A stretch of 64,000 bases of DNA. Source: an uncultured Spartobacteria bacterium (lineage in GTDB: Bacteria; Verrucomicrobiota; Verrucomicrobiia; Chthoniobacterales; Chthoniobacteraceae). Each line of letters starts with the position of its first letter. Positions within the stretch are counted from its first letter, which is position 1. Shown in pieces: positions 27,381 to 35,709 of this stretch. A program made the position numbers and the translations under genes. A model generated the notes under the pieces. The model saw only the letters and a program-made list of their open reading frames with translations. It did no database searches and was not told the origin of the DNA. The stretch spans positions 1 to 64,000 of the forward strand of contig CAIXGS010000052.1 of assembly GCA_903919125.1 (NCBI GenBank). Reading direction: 5' to 3'.

Positions 27381-27608
27381 ATGGCGGCATCGACTCTTTT
27401 CCGCGCAAGAGTTCCCGCAGAGCGCCTCAAGCGAGCAGAAGAAGTGTTCGCACGCCTCGGGATGAAGACAAGCGATGCGTTCAATATTTTCCTCGCTCAG
27501 GTAGAGTTGAGAAACGACATGCCCTTTACAATCACCACAAAAGCAGACCGCCTGCTCACCACCCAAGAACAGGGCAAAGCGTGGGAGAACGCACTCGGTG
27601 AGTACTAA
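27381..27608 (+). CDS. RelB/DinJ-family antitoxin
   Basis: This 75-residue protein has the RelB/DinJ ribbon-helix-helix arrangement: a short beta strand (LFRARVPAE), helices RLKRAEEVFARLGM and SDAFNIFLAQVELRNDMPF, then a C-terminal toxin-binding tail ending in GKAWENALGEY. Such antitoxins bind their own operator and neutralise an mRNA-cleaving toxin. The ATG at 27381 is chosen over a TTG at 27363. The toxin frame that follows, overlapping by 11 bases, is broken, so this antitoxin is probably orphaned. Confidence 0.8.
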   Translation: MAASTLFRARVPAERLKRAEEVFARLGMKTSDAFNIFLAQVELRNDMPFTITTKADRLLTTQEQGKAWENALGEY

Positions 27609-27807
27609 CGCGGAATCTGGCGAGATCTGGATCGTCGATTTCGGATTTGTTGCAAAAGCGATTGAACGGACGCAGAGGGCAGACACTCTAGTAAAACCTC
27701 CAAAAGCGAACGGCGCCACCTGTTTCGCATGGAGTTCATTAGGCCCTCTGTGTCGGAAGAAAAATGCTGGCAGATCTCTCTCCGTTCATTTACCATTCAG
27801 ATTGTGA
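27598..27807 (+). pseudogene. MazF/PemK-like toxin remnant
   Basis: A GTG-initiated frame overlaps the DinJ-like antitoxin gene. Its first residues (SGEIWIVDFGFVAK) match the beta-1 start of MazF/PemK endoribonucleases. After about residue 22 the sequence is unlike the family, and the frame ends at 69 residues against the usual 105-120. The break coincides with an 11-base sequence (27677-27687) resembling the arms bounding this island. I read it as a truncated, inactive toxin. The alternative is a short unrelated reading frame. Confidence 0.6.
27677..27687 (-). repeat. Third, one-base-shorter copy of the island-bounding repeat
   Basis: GGGCAGACACT matches GGGACAGACACT (28495-28506) with one A missing. 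It lies inside the MazF-like remnant where homology to that family stops. Confidence 0.5.
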
Positions 27808-28070
27808 CCATTACGCAACAGATTCCTGTCGAACAGGTTTTGGGACTTGGTTTGCACGAAGGAGACACGCTTCATGTGCTTTCGAGATTGGACTCCTCGT
27901 TTTTGGTGCAGGTTGTGCGTCTTCGTGAAAATGCACCTTCCGCTGGATCCAGTGCGGCAGAGTGGCTTCACACGGCGCGTGGAAGTGTTCACTTGAATGC
28001 AGGAGAAGAAGTTCAGGATCTTCGAATGAGTTACTACTCAGAGAAATATGGCTTTGATAGTCGGATCTAA
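27804..28070 (+). CDS. AbrB/MazE-like antitoxin of a PIN-domain toxin
   Basis: This protein of about 88 residues has an N-terminal half (VEQVLGLGLHEGDTLHVLSR) resembling the swapped-hairpin AbrB DNA-binding fold. Its C-terminal segment WLHTARGSVHLNAGEEVQDL plus RMSYYSEKYG is typical of antitoxins partnered with PIN toxins. The GTG at 27804 is preferred; an ATG at 27729 in the same frame is possible but overlaps the MazF-like remnant. The stop overlaps the toxin start by one base (TAATG), giving translational coupling. Confidence 0.75.
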   Translation: MTITQQIPVEQVLGLGLHEGDTLHVLSRLDSSFLVQVVRLRENAPSAGSSAAEWLHTARGSVHLNAGEEVQDLRMSYYSEKYGFDSRI

Positions 28071-28486
28071 TGCGTGTTTTTTTGGATACGAATATCCTTC
28101 TGGATATTTTGCTGAATCGAGCCGAGCTGTTTGAAGAGAGTTCTGCGGTGATCCTTCTATGTGAGTCTTCACGGCATGAGATGTTTATCGCATGGCACGG
28201 TCTCGCCACGGCTTATTACTTGTTGCGAAGAGGACGAAGTGAGGCAGCTGCCCAATTGGAAGTGGCGAAAATTTTGTCGTGGGCAAAGGTCGCCGAGGTT
28301 AGTGACGCGAGTGCCCGAGAGGCACTCGCGTTAGATTTTGGAGATTTCGAGGACGCGCTTCAAGTGGTCTCGGCGAGCGCGTGCGGGGCAAATTGTATTG
28401 TCACCCGAAACTTATCGGACTTCTTAAAGTCAGCGACAACAGCGCTCACGCCAAGACAGTTTATTGATCGATTTTCAGCAAAGTAG
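28070..28486 (+). CDS. PIN-domain ribonuclease toxin (VapC type)
   Basis: This 138-residue PIN domain has the conserved acidic residues: FLDTNILLDILL with Asp6, DFGDFEDALQ with Asp95, and TRNLSDF with Asp117. PIN toxins are Mg-dependent ribonucleases that cut tRNA, rRNA or mRNA. It is intact in length and paired with the overlapping AbrB-like antitoxin, so this second system in the island looks functional. Confidence 0.88.
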   Translation: MRVFLDTNILLDILLNRAELFEESSAVILLCESSRHEMFIAWHGLATAYYLLRRGRSEAAAQLEVAKILSWAKVAEVSDASAREALALDFGDFEDALQVVSASACGANCIVTRNLSDFLKSATTALTPRQFIDRFSAK

Positions 28487-28494
28487 AGACGCGC

Positions 28495-28506
28495 GGGACA
28501 GACACT
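28495..28506 (-). repeat. Right arm of 12-bp inverted repeat bounding the toxin-antitoxin island
   Basis: GGGACAGACACT is an exact reverse complement of 27319-27330. It lies 8 bases after the PIN toxin stop codon. Confidence 0.7.
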
Positions 28507-28747
28507 CCGGTAACCCCCCTCAATGCAATAATAGCTCTGGCGGGGCTACGCAAAAGGACTGGCTTTTTGGCCAAGGGAGACCGAAAAGAGGAGGGCAGCG
28601 TTCTGCGCAAAGGTTGAGGTTATCTTTTGTGTGGTAACTCTCTTTAAACAAACCCTCACTAGCAGAATGATGCCTTTTCAACCTCGGCATTTGGATTAAG
28701 CAGCGTTGAAAACGCTTCATCTCCACAAGATTCACCATCCTAATTTC

Positions 28748-29665
28748 ATGCTCCCCCGTCGCACCTTCCTCAAAACCCTCGCCGCTGCAGCCTTGGTTCC
28801 ATCTCTGAGGGCCGCTAGCGAACCCTTTCGATTTCGCTACGTGCTAGCCTCCGCCCTTTACGGTGAGATGCCCTTGGAGACGATTTTGCCGGAAGTGGCG
28901 AAGGCTGGGTGTTCGGCCATCGACATTTGGGGCAAAGTCCACGGCAACCAGCGCGAGCAAATCACAGAGATGGGCGACGATGCCTTCGCCGCGCTTCTCA
29001 CGAAACACGGAGCAAAGCTCGCGGTGAGCACGCGCTATCCGCTGGGTCCGTTTCGTTTGCAGGAAGAGATGGCCTGGGTCAAAAAGCTCGGAGGAAAGAT
29101 GATCGTGGTGGGGATTTCCGGTCCGAAAAACCCCGAAGGCGCCGAGGCTAAGGCCGCGATCCAGAAGTTTTTCGAAGATATGAAGCCTCATGCCGAAAAA
29201 GCGCAGGAACTCGGCGTCACCATCGCCATTGAGAACCATGGAAACTCCACGCTCTCGCACCCAGATTCGCTGCGATACTTTGCGGAGTTCAACCGCTCTC
29301 AGGCGTTGGGGATCGCATTTGCGCCCCACCATTTGCATCAATGGTCGGAGCAGATTCCAACGTTGATTAGGGACTTGGGGGCGAAACAGTTGCCGTTTGT
29401 GTACTTTCAGGAACATTCGGAAGGCTCGCAAAAGAAGATGCCCAAGGAAATTGAGCTCCAACAGTTGCCCGGCTTTGGTGGCGGGCTGGATTATCGCCCG
29501 ATTGTGAAAGCGCTTTCGGACATTCGCTTTACGGGTGAAGTGGAAATTTTCATGCACCCCACTCCTCGCGGAGTCCCCATTTTGCCCACCGCCGCAGAAA
29601 TCACTGCAGCCGTGAACCAATCACGGGCATACATCGAAAAGTGCATCGCTGAAGTGCTCTCATGA
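28748..29665 (+). CDS. Tat-exported sugar isomerase/epimerase-like TIM barrel
   Basis: This 305-residue protein belongs to the xylose isomerase-like TIM-barrel (AP endonuclease 2) superfamily. The leader LPRRTFLKTLAAAALVPSL carries an RRxFLK twin-arginine motif, so it is exported folded, probably with metal bound. Barrel features include AGCSAIDIWGK, VTIAIENHGNSTL (likely metal-ligand Glu) and TGEVEIFMHPT. The first gene of a four-gene unit, it overlaps the cytochrome gene by 4 bases. The substrate is unknown; the context suggests conversion of an oxidised or acylated sugar outside the cytoplasm. Confidence 0.82.
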   Translation: MLPRRTFLKTLAAAALVPSLRAASEPFRFRYVLASALYGEMPLETILPEVAKAGCSAIDIWGKVHGNQREQITEMGDDAFAALLTKHGAKLAVSTRYPLGPFRLQEEMAWVKKLGGKMIVVGISGPKNPEGAEAKAAIQKFFEDMKPHAEKAQELGVTIAIENHGNSTLSHPDSLRYFAEFNRSQALGIAFAPHHLHQWSEQIPTLIRDLGAKQLPFVYFQEHSEGSQKKMPKEIELQQLPGFGGGLDYRPIVKALSDIRFTGEVEIFMHPTPRGVPILPTAAEITAAVNQSRAYIEKCIAEVLS

Positions 29666-31743
29666 GTGCGCGAGCCCTTCTGGGGTTACTCAGCTTAATT
29701 TGGGCGACGCCGCTTCAGGCCGAACCGCTGGTCATCGGGTTCGAACGCTTTAACTCCGAACAGCCCAGCGCAGAAGGTGGCCGACTTCTGTATAACGAAC
29801 TGGGTTGCGTTAATTGTCATGGTGGCACTACCGGCCTGCCCATGCGCCGCGGCCCGCAACTTGCGGGAGTCACCCAGCGGATCCAAGCGGATTGGTTACG
29901 GAACTTTTTAAGCGACCCAGCACGCGCGCATTCGGGTTCCAACATGCCTCAATTTTCCTCCTTAAGCTCGGCTGAAGATGTGGAGGCCGTTCTGCACTAT
30001 TTGGGCGACCTGCCGACAAAGCCCGCAAAGAAACCCAAGAAAGTCGGCCACGTGAATGCCGAGCACGGGAAGGAATTGTTCCACACAATGGGCTGCGTGG
30101 CATGTCATGGGGCAGCGAAGGATTTTCAGCCGCCGGAAGGCACGCCAAAGCCTGAAGACTTCACGTACTCGGCAATCGCTTTTCCTGAGCTACAGCAAAA
30201 ATACGGTTTGCAGACGTTAGCCGAATTCTTGCGAGATCCGTTGCAAACGCGGCCTGACGGGCGGATGCCTCGCATCGATATGGAGGAATCCGACGCGTTG
30301 GATTTGGCGGGGTATTTACTGGAGTTTGCCAGCAGCGACGGTGAATCGGCCCAAAAACTGCCTCCGTTTGCGGTGGATCAGGCGCTTGCGTTGCGAGGAC
30401 GCGGAATTGTCGCGGCGGCGGGGTGCGCGGCTTGCCACGAACTTCCCAAGGAGGTGGGAACCGCCCCTGTGGCGTTGCGAAGCGGAGCGGGCGGGTGCCT
30501 CGAGGGGAATGCGGGACGAAAGTCGCCGCAGTATCAACTTGGCGCAAAACAGCGCGCCTCGTTGAAACTCTATTTGGCTGAACGGGAAAAAGAGCTGCCA
30601 AAAGCTCAGGTGGCGGAACTCACTTTGCAGGCGCTCAACTGTGCGGCCTGCCACGAACGCGACGGGCGCGGCGGCCCAGATCTGGCAAGAAAAGCGTATT
30701 TTCAAGGGGACCATAATCTGGGGGATACCGGCCGATATCCACCGCCGCTTACGGGTGTGGGTCGGAAATTACAGCCGGAATGGCTCAGCGACGTGCTGGA
30801 AGGAAAGGCACGCGTGCGTCCTTATTTGCAGACGAAAATGCCGGTTTACGGAGCGGCGACCAGCGGTTTGGCGGCTCTCCTTTCCAGCGTGGACGCAAAA
30901 ACGCAGGGCGCGTTGCCCGGAGGGGACGATGCGGCTGGGCGCAAGCTGATGGGAACTCAGGGCGGGGTGGGTTGCATTACTTGCCACCGGTGGGGCGGGC
31001 ACGCAGCGCTGGGAATTCAAGCGCTGGATCTGAGTAGCATGGGACAACGGCTGCAGCCCGGTTGGTTGCGAGATTATCTTATAAACCCAGCCGCGTATCG
31101 CCCTGGCACCCTGATGCCGTCATTTTGGCCGGGGGGCAAAGCGGCTAATGGTGAAATTCTCGGGGGTGATACGGAGCGGCAAATCGCTTCGATTTATGCG
31201 TTCGCAAAAAGCGATAATGGAGAACCTGAGGGTTTTCCTGCCGTAGACGGAGGCGAATTCGAACTCAAGCCGCTGGCGCAGCCGATTGTGCAACGCACGT
31301 TTTTTGCCGGTGTTGGGACGCATGCGATTCTGGTCGGCTTTCCGCATGGCGTGAATCTCGCCTACGACGGCAAAACAGGACGGCCCGCTCGTGCGTGGCG
31401 GGGGCGGTTCTTCGACGCGTACACGACGTGGTTTTCGAGGTTCGCCCCATTTGAAAAACCGTTGGGCGACTCTGTGTTAAAATGGCCTTCGAGCGAAGGG
31501 GAAAACGTCCGATTTGAAGGCTACCGACTGGATGCTCAAAAGGTACCCGTTTTCCTTCTGAAAGTAGGCGGTTCACCAGTCGCGGACCGTTTTGACGCCA
31601 TCGACGGAGGTCTGAAGCGCACGCTCACCGGAACCGTCGCGGCATTGAACGCACTCGCCGTGACGCACCCCGACGGAGTGGTCGTACAGGAGGAAAATTC
31701 GGATTCAAAAGAGACGCGGATTTTTACGTATTTATGGAAATGA
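29662..31743 (+). CDS. Exported pentahaem c-type cytochrome
   Basis: This 693-residue protein has a signal peptide (ALLGLLSLIWATPLQA) and five CxxCH haem-binding motifs: CVNCH (Cys49), CVACH (Cys145), CAACH (Cys255), CAACH (Cys327) and CITCH (Cys438). Most are followed by distal Met-containing segments such as GSNMPQF and DGRMPRI, suggesting His/Met-ligated mono-haem domains in series. The last 190 residues lack haem motifs and are beta-rich. It would pass electrons from a periplasmic dehydrogenase to a terminal oxidase. Haem attachment would depend on the ResB/CcsA pair. It overlaps both neighbours by 4 bases. Confidence 0.88.
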   Translation: MSARALLGLLSLIWATPLQAEPLVIGFERFNSEQPSAEGGRLLYNELGCVNCHGGTTGLPMRRGPQLAGVTQRIQADWLRNFLSDPARAHSGSNMPQFSSLSSAEDVEAVLHYLGDLPTKPAKKPKKVGHVNAEHGKELFHTMGCVACHGAAKDFQPPEGTPKPEDFTYSAIAFPELQQKYGLQTLAEFLRDPLQTRPDGRMPRIDMEESDALDLAGYLLEFASSDGESAQKLPPFAVDQALALRGRGIVAAAGCAACHELPKEVGTAPVALRSGAGGCLEGNAGRKSPQYQLGAKQRASLKLYLAEREKELPKAQVAELTLQALNCAACHERDGRGGPDLARKAYFQGDHNLGDTGRYPPPLTGVGRKLQPEWLSDVLEGKARVRPYLQTKMPVYGAATSGLAALLSSVDAKTQGALPGGDDAAGRKLMGTQGGVGCITCHRWGGHAALGIQALDLSSMGQRLQPGWLRDYLINPAAYRPGTLMPSFWPGGKAANGEILGGDTERQIASIYAFAKSDNGEPEGFPAVDGGEFELKPLAQPIVQRTFFAGVGTHAILVGFPHGVNLAYDGKTGRPARAWRGRFFDAYTTWFSRFAPFEKPLGDSVLKWPSSEGENVRFEGYRLDAQKVPVFLLKVGGSPVADRFDAIDGGLKRTLTGTVAALNALAVTHPDGVVVQEENSDSKETRIFTYLWK

Positions 31744-33227
31744 AACCGCTTTTCCTTTTCTTGGTTTCACTCACGGCAACCGCCCTCGCGGGGACGCCCT
31801 ATGAAATTCAGGACATCCTCACCGGCAACTCGCCCTCGGCCTCCAGAAGCAAGGAATGGAAGCCCGGTTCGGGAATTCCGCTAGAAGTCAGCGGGATGGA
31901 CTGGACGGCGGACGGCAAGTTGGCCCTAGCAATTCGCAAAGGGGAAGTCTGGCTTGTGGACGGCGTCCTAAGTCACGAGGCGGACAAAGTGAAATTTAGC
32001 CTCTTCGCCTCCGGTCTCCACGAGCCGCTAGGGTTGCTGCGCGACGGGGACAGTCTTCTGGTCACCCAACGCACGGAGCTCACCCGCCTGCGCGACACTC
32101 GCGGGGACGGTTTTGCAAATGAGTACCTCACCGCGGGCCACGGCTGGAATGTTTCCGGGTCTTATCACGGGTATGCTTACGGTCCCAAACGGGATGGAAC
32201 GGGGCAGCTTTGGGTGACGTTAAACGTCGATATGGGTGAATTTAGCGACAACAAAGCCGCTTGGCGTGGCTGGGCCGGTATTATCGACTCGAAGGGCGAG
32301 TTTCAGCCCATGGCCGCCGGAATGCGTTCCCCCTGCGGGCTCGGTGCAAACTTGGCGGGCGACATGTTTTGCGTGGATCAACAGGGAACCTGGGTGCCCA
32401 CCACGCCCATTTATCACCTCAGAAAAGGCGCATTTTTTCTAAACCCCGAGGGCATCGCCTCCCAGAATTTACCCGAATCGCCACTAAAACTATCCGCGAA
32501 AGTCCCCGAAAAAATCCCCTATCCAGAAGCCATTAAAGCGCTGCCAGAGATGTGCCCTCCTGCGGTCTGGTTGCCCTACAACAAAATGGGGCGCAGCGGC
32601 ACCGACTTGGCTGTTTGCGATGCAACCGGGAAGTTCGGTCCCTTCGACGGCCAAATGCTTGTGGCAGAATTCACCGACGCGAAGATCAGTCGGGTTTTTA
32701 TGGAAAAGGTGGACGGCGAGTACCAAGGGGCGGCGTTCCCCTTTTTGCGCGGCTTTGCCTCGGGGATCGTGCGGCTGCTTTTCGCCCCGGACGGCACGTT
32801 AATGGTCGGCATGACGAGTCGCGGCTGGTCTTCGCTTGGCACAAAGGCGTACGGCCTACAGCGGGTGCGTTGGAACGGCGAAATGCCTTTTGAAATCCGG
32901 GAAATGCGAGCCCTGCCGGACGGCTTTGAATTGGTGTTTACCCAGCCAGTTGACGCAAAAGCCTGTGGGACAGCCGCCGCATACTCGATGACGAGCTACA
33001 CCCATCTTTACTCAGGCGCTTACGGGAGCGAGGAAATTCAACTCGAAACGCATCCCATCAGCGGAGTCACTGTGAGTCCCGACGGTTTGAGCGTCCGCTT
33101 GAAAGTAGATGGCTTGCGCGCCCTATACGTCCATGAATTACACGCCGATGGGGTGCGCTCTGCGGCGGGCGCGAAGCTCGATCACGCCGACGCCTATTAC
33201 ACCTTGAATCGCATTCCCAAAAAATGA
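31740..33227 (+). CDS. Sorbosone/glucose dehydrogenase-like secreted beta-propeller
   Basis: This 495-residue exported protein (signal MKPLFLFLVSLTATALAG) has beta-propeller blades like the L-sorbosone dehydrogenase/PVC 'membrane-bound dehydrogenase' group. Examples are SGMDWTADGKLALAIRKGE, HEPLGLLRDGDSLLVTQR, and RSPCGLGANLAGDMFCVDQQG. It lacks the CxxCH domain that many relatives carry; the neighbouring pentahaem gene may supply that electron acceptor. I chose the ATG at 31740, which gives a 4-base ATGA overlap, over the one at 31734. PQQ or another cofactor cannot be confirmed by eye. Confidence 0.8.
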   Translation: MKPLFLFLVSLTATALAGTPYEIQDILTGNSPSASRSKEWKPGSGIPLEVSGMDWTADGKLALAIRKGEVWLVDGVLSHEADKVKFSLFASGLHEPLGLLRDGDSLLVTQRTELTRLRDTRGDGFANEYLTAGHGWNVSGSYHGYAYGPKRDGTGQLWVTLNVDMGEFSDNKAAWRGWAGIIDSKGEFQPMAAGMRSPCGLGANLAGDMFCVDQQGTWVPTTPIYHLRKGAFFLNPEGIASQNLPESPLKLSAKVPEKIPYPEAIKALPEMCPPAVWLPYNKMGRSGTDLAVCDATGKFGPFDGQMLVAEFTDAKISRVFMEKVDGEYQGAAFPFLRGFASGIVRLLFAPDGTLMVGMTSRGWSSLGTKAYGLQRVRWNGEMPFEIREMRALPDGFELVFTQPVDAKACGTAAAYSMTSYTHLYSGAYGSEEIQLETHPISGVTVSPDGLSVRLKVDGLRALYVHELHADGVRSAAGAKLDHADAYYTLNRIPKK

Positions 33228-34495
33228 GCTTTCGTCACCTCGTAAAACCCATCTTCGCACTCTCCCTCGCGATACTCGCCCCGCTCGCTCTCCAAGCCAC
33301 TGAACCCGCCAAAATCGGTCCGTGGGACATTCAGGCACTCCAGCAAGTTCCCGCGATGCATTGGGTAGACCAAACTAAGTCGGTTCACTCGCTGCTCTAC
33401 ACAGGCGAGGAGTTCCAAGGCCACGCAACGGAGGTTTTCGCCTTCTATGCCTCGCCCGCCACGCTCGGTGACGCGAGTGCAGGCACGAAATTTCCAGGGG
33501 TCGTGCTCATTCATGGCGGGGGCGGAACAGCTTTCGCGGACTGGGCGTATTTATGGGCGAAACGCGGATACGCAGCGATTGCGATGGATTTGTCGGGGTC
33601 GCGTCCGCCTGATCCGACTTTCGATCCCGCCACGGGCGCACCCGTCGGGCACCAGTCTGATGCGAAGGTTCGAACGCGCTTGCCCAACGGCGGCCCCAAC
33701 CATGGGCACCCCGAAAAGTTCGATTCCATCGGCAGTGGAATTAGCGATCACTGGCCGTTTCATGCGGTAGCTTCTGTGATGCGGGCGCATTCGCTGTTGA
33801 GAAGTTTCGCCGAAGTGGATGCCGAGCGCACCGCCGTTACGGGGATTAGCTGGGGCGGGTACACGACGTGTCTGGTGGCGTCCGTGGACGCGCGTTTCAA
33901 GGCGGCCGTGCCAGTTTACGGTTGCGGCTTTTTGTTCGAGGGCGAATCCGTCCAAAAGCCTTCGATCGTTAAACTGGGCGAGCTTCGCCAAAAGTGGATC
34001 CACGAATACGACCCCAGCAGCCTCCTTCCCAAATGCCGTGTCCCTATTTTATTCGTCAACGGCACCAACGACGTCCATTACCCGTTGGACAGTTACATGA
34101 AGAGCTTCGATTGCGTGCCTGGATTTAAGCAGATGCGCATTCAGGTAAACATGGGACACGGCCATCCCCCAGGCTGGGCGCCACAGGAAATCGGCATCTT
34201 CATCGACTCGTTTTGCCGTGGAGGCGACGCCTTGCCGGTGATTGGTAAATTGAGCGTGGAGGGCGAAGAAATCCGTGCGGCGTACACGGCGAAAACTCCG
34301 CTCAAGGAGGCGAAGCTCAACTATACTACGGACAGCGGGCTGCGCTCTAAACGCCAGTGGAAAAGTGTGCCGATGAATTTGAGGAATAGCGTCATCAGCG
34401 CCCCTAAGCCACCGGCGGACGCGAATACTTGGTTTTTGACGGCGACGGATGAACGGGGGGCGATGGTAAGTTCCACCGTGCAATTCGCGCCTTAG
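33224..34495 (+). CDS. Exported alpha/beta-hydrolase esterase (acetyl xylan esterase-like)
   Basis: This 423-residue protein has a signal peptide (HLVKPIFALSLAILAPLALQA) and an alpha/beta-hydrolase core. VVLIHGGGGTAF forms the oxyanion strand, GISWGGYT carries the nucleophile Ser, NGTNDVHYP the Asp and MGHGHPP the His. The length and architecture fit secreted carbohydrate-esterase or dienelactone-hydrolase-like enzymes of PVC bacteria. The last 90 residues form an immunoglobulin-like tail. It overlaps the sorbosone dehydrogenase-like gene by 4 bases, completing the four-gene unit. Confidence 0.83.
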   Translation: MSFRHLVKPIFALSLAILAPLALQATEPAKIGPWDIQALQQVPAMHWVDQTKSVHSLLYTGEEFQGHATEVFAFYASPATLGDASAGTKFPGVVLIHGGGGTAFADWAYLWAKRGYAAIAMDLSGSRPPDPTFDPATGAPVGHQSDAKVRTRLPNGGPNHGHPEKFDSIGSGISDHWPFHAVASVMRAHSLLRSFAEVDAERTAVTGISWGGYTTCLVASVDARFKAAVPVYGCGFLFEGESVQKPSIVKLGELRQKWIHEYDPSSLLPKCRVPILFVNGTNDVHYPLDSYMKSFDCVPGFKQMRIQVNMGHGHPPGWAPQEIGIFIDSFCRGGDALPVIGKLSVEGEEIRAAYTAKTPLKEAKLNYTTDSGLRSKRQWKSVPMNLRNSVISAPKPPADANTWFLTATDERGAMVSSTVQFAP

Positions 34496-34687
34496 GCCTA
34501 AGGCACTCGGTAGAGCGAGCACGGCGAACAAGGTACGTGGGTGCCCCGTTTTCGGACTCGAACTGAGGGCCAGAAGGGATCTCCATCGTTTCGGCACGTC
34601 GTATCCAATCCATTACCCCGAGTTGTTTGTGGATGAAGTCTGAAGGAATCCCCTCCCAGTAACTCGTCTAAAACGAATTCGGGATGT
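34496..34687. other. Gap after the four-gene unit, no recognised feature
   Basis: This is 192 bases. A short minus-strand frame can be read but resembles nothing I know. A TTCGAGTCC on the minus strand looks like a tRNA T-loop, but no cloverleaf forms around it. Confidence 0.3.
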
Positions 34688-34921
34688 ATGAAAAATTTTT
34701 CAAGACTAAGCCTGCTCGTAACCCTGACGCTCACCCTTGGCGGTTGCGCTGGATCCCGGCCCGCAGAAATGGCGGACACAATGCAAACAGGAAAATTCGA
34801 AGTCGCGCCCCCAATATTTGATCCGCAGATTTATGACGACGAAAGCGGTGACTCGAAGTTCCTCAGGCCGACGGATGACTCGCTCCCATTCGCCAAGCCG
34901 AGTCTGGCCTTGCCGGAATAA
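34688..34921 (+). CDS. Small lipoprotein
   Basis: This 77-residue protein has a type II signal sequence ending in LTLGGC, with lipidated Cys20. The mature part is short, acidic and Pro-rich (FEVAPPIFDPQIYDDESGD) without a recognised domain. Its function is unknown. Confidence 0.75.
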   Translation: MKNFSRLSLLVTLTLTLGGCAGSRPAEMADTMQTGKFEVAPPIFDPQIYDDESGDSKFLRPTDDSLPFAKPSLALPE

Positions 34922-34940
34922 TTCGAGGTTTGGGGTACTC

Positions 34941-35609
34941 TCACCGCACCACGCTTTGGATTCCGGCCGCCACGGCATCTGCCACCTTTTTCTGATAACG
35001 AGCGCTGCGGGCCAGATTCGCTCCCTCCTTCGGATTGGTGAGAAAACCCAACTCCGCCAAAACCGCTACCCGGCGGTTTTTGCGTAGCACATAAAACCGC
35101 GCCTTCCGCACACCGCGATCCTCTTCGCCGGTTGCCGCGACGACTCGGGTATGAATCGCCTGCGCCAAACGCCCACTTCGCGAGCTGTAATGGTACGTCT
35201 CTATTCCGTGAGCAGAGGAATTCGGGGCTGAGTTACAATGGATGCTGACAAAAACGGCGCGGTAGGGAGCGCTGTTTGAAATGTCGACGCGATCTTCAAG
35301 TTCCACAAATTCATCCCTAGTGCGCGTCATAATGACCTTGTGACCCGAGGCGAGTAAGCGGGCCTGGATGAGTTTGGAGATTTCTAGGGTGACCTTTTTC
35401 TCGATAAAACGTTGACGGGGAACCCCACCCGGATCGTATCCACCGTGCCCCGGATCCAGCACCACGGTAGCGGCCTGAACGCGCAGGCTGGCCCAGATGA
35501 AATAGAGGAGCCCGACGCACCAGCACAGCAAACGCAGTCCCCGCCCGAAATAGGGAGGAATGTAAGGCAGCAATGTCAAATCACGGGGGATTTGAGTCGG
35601 GTGGCGCAT
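34941..35609 (-). CDS. N-acetylmuramoyl-L-alanine amidase (Amidase_3)
   Basis: This 222-residue zinc amidase cleaves the muramic acid-peptide bond of peptidoglycan. An N-terminal membrane/signal segment (residues 24-44) precedes the domain. Zinc ligands and catalytic Glu are visible: DPGHGGYDPG (His55), FIEKKVTLEI (Glu70), VSIHCNSA (His124) and LAELGFLTNP (Glu186). I chose the ATG at 35609; the frame continues upstream into the preceding TamB-like gene. It lies close behind that envelope gene on the same strand. Confidence 0.9.
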   Translation of the reverse strand: MRHPTQIPRDLTLLPYIPPYFGRGLRLLCWCVGLLYFIWASLRVQAATVVLDPGHGGYDPGGVPRQRFIEKKVTLEISKLIQARLLASGHKVIMTRTRDEFVELEDRVDISNSAPYRAVFVSIHCNSAPNSSAHGIETYHYSSRSGRLAQAIHTRVVAATGEEDRGVRKARFYVLRKNRRVAVLAELGFLTNPKEGANLARSARYQKKVADAVAAGIQSVVR

Positions 35610-35709
35610 GAGAAACCTTAAGGCGGAAATGCAGCGAAAACGAGCGGTTTTCCACCCTAAAATAGCCCTCGGTGCAAACCCTCTGAACTCCGTCAAAAAC
35701 GCTCCGCCC

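Noticed and set aside
27729-27803. Upstream ATG start for the AbrB-like antitoxin
   Set aside because: The added 25 residues do not fit the family and overlap the toxin remnant; the GTG start is preferred though not proven.
34404-34613. Minus-strand frame of 69 codons after the esterase gene
   Set aside because: Mostly antisense to the esterase gene; no recognised family and no leader.
34540-34620. tRNA-like T-loop TTCGAGTCC on the minus strand
   Set aside because: No acceptor stem, D-arm or anticodon arm can be paired around it.
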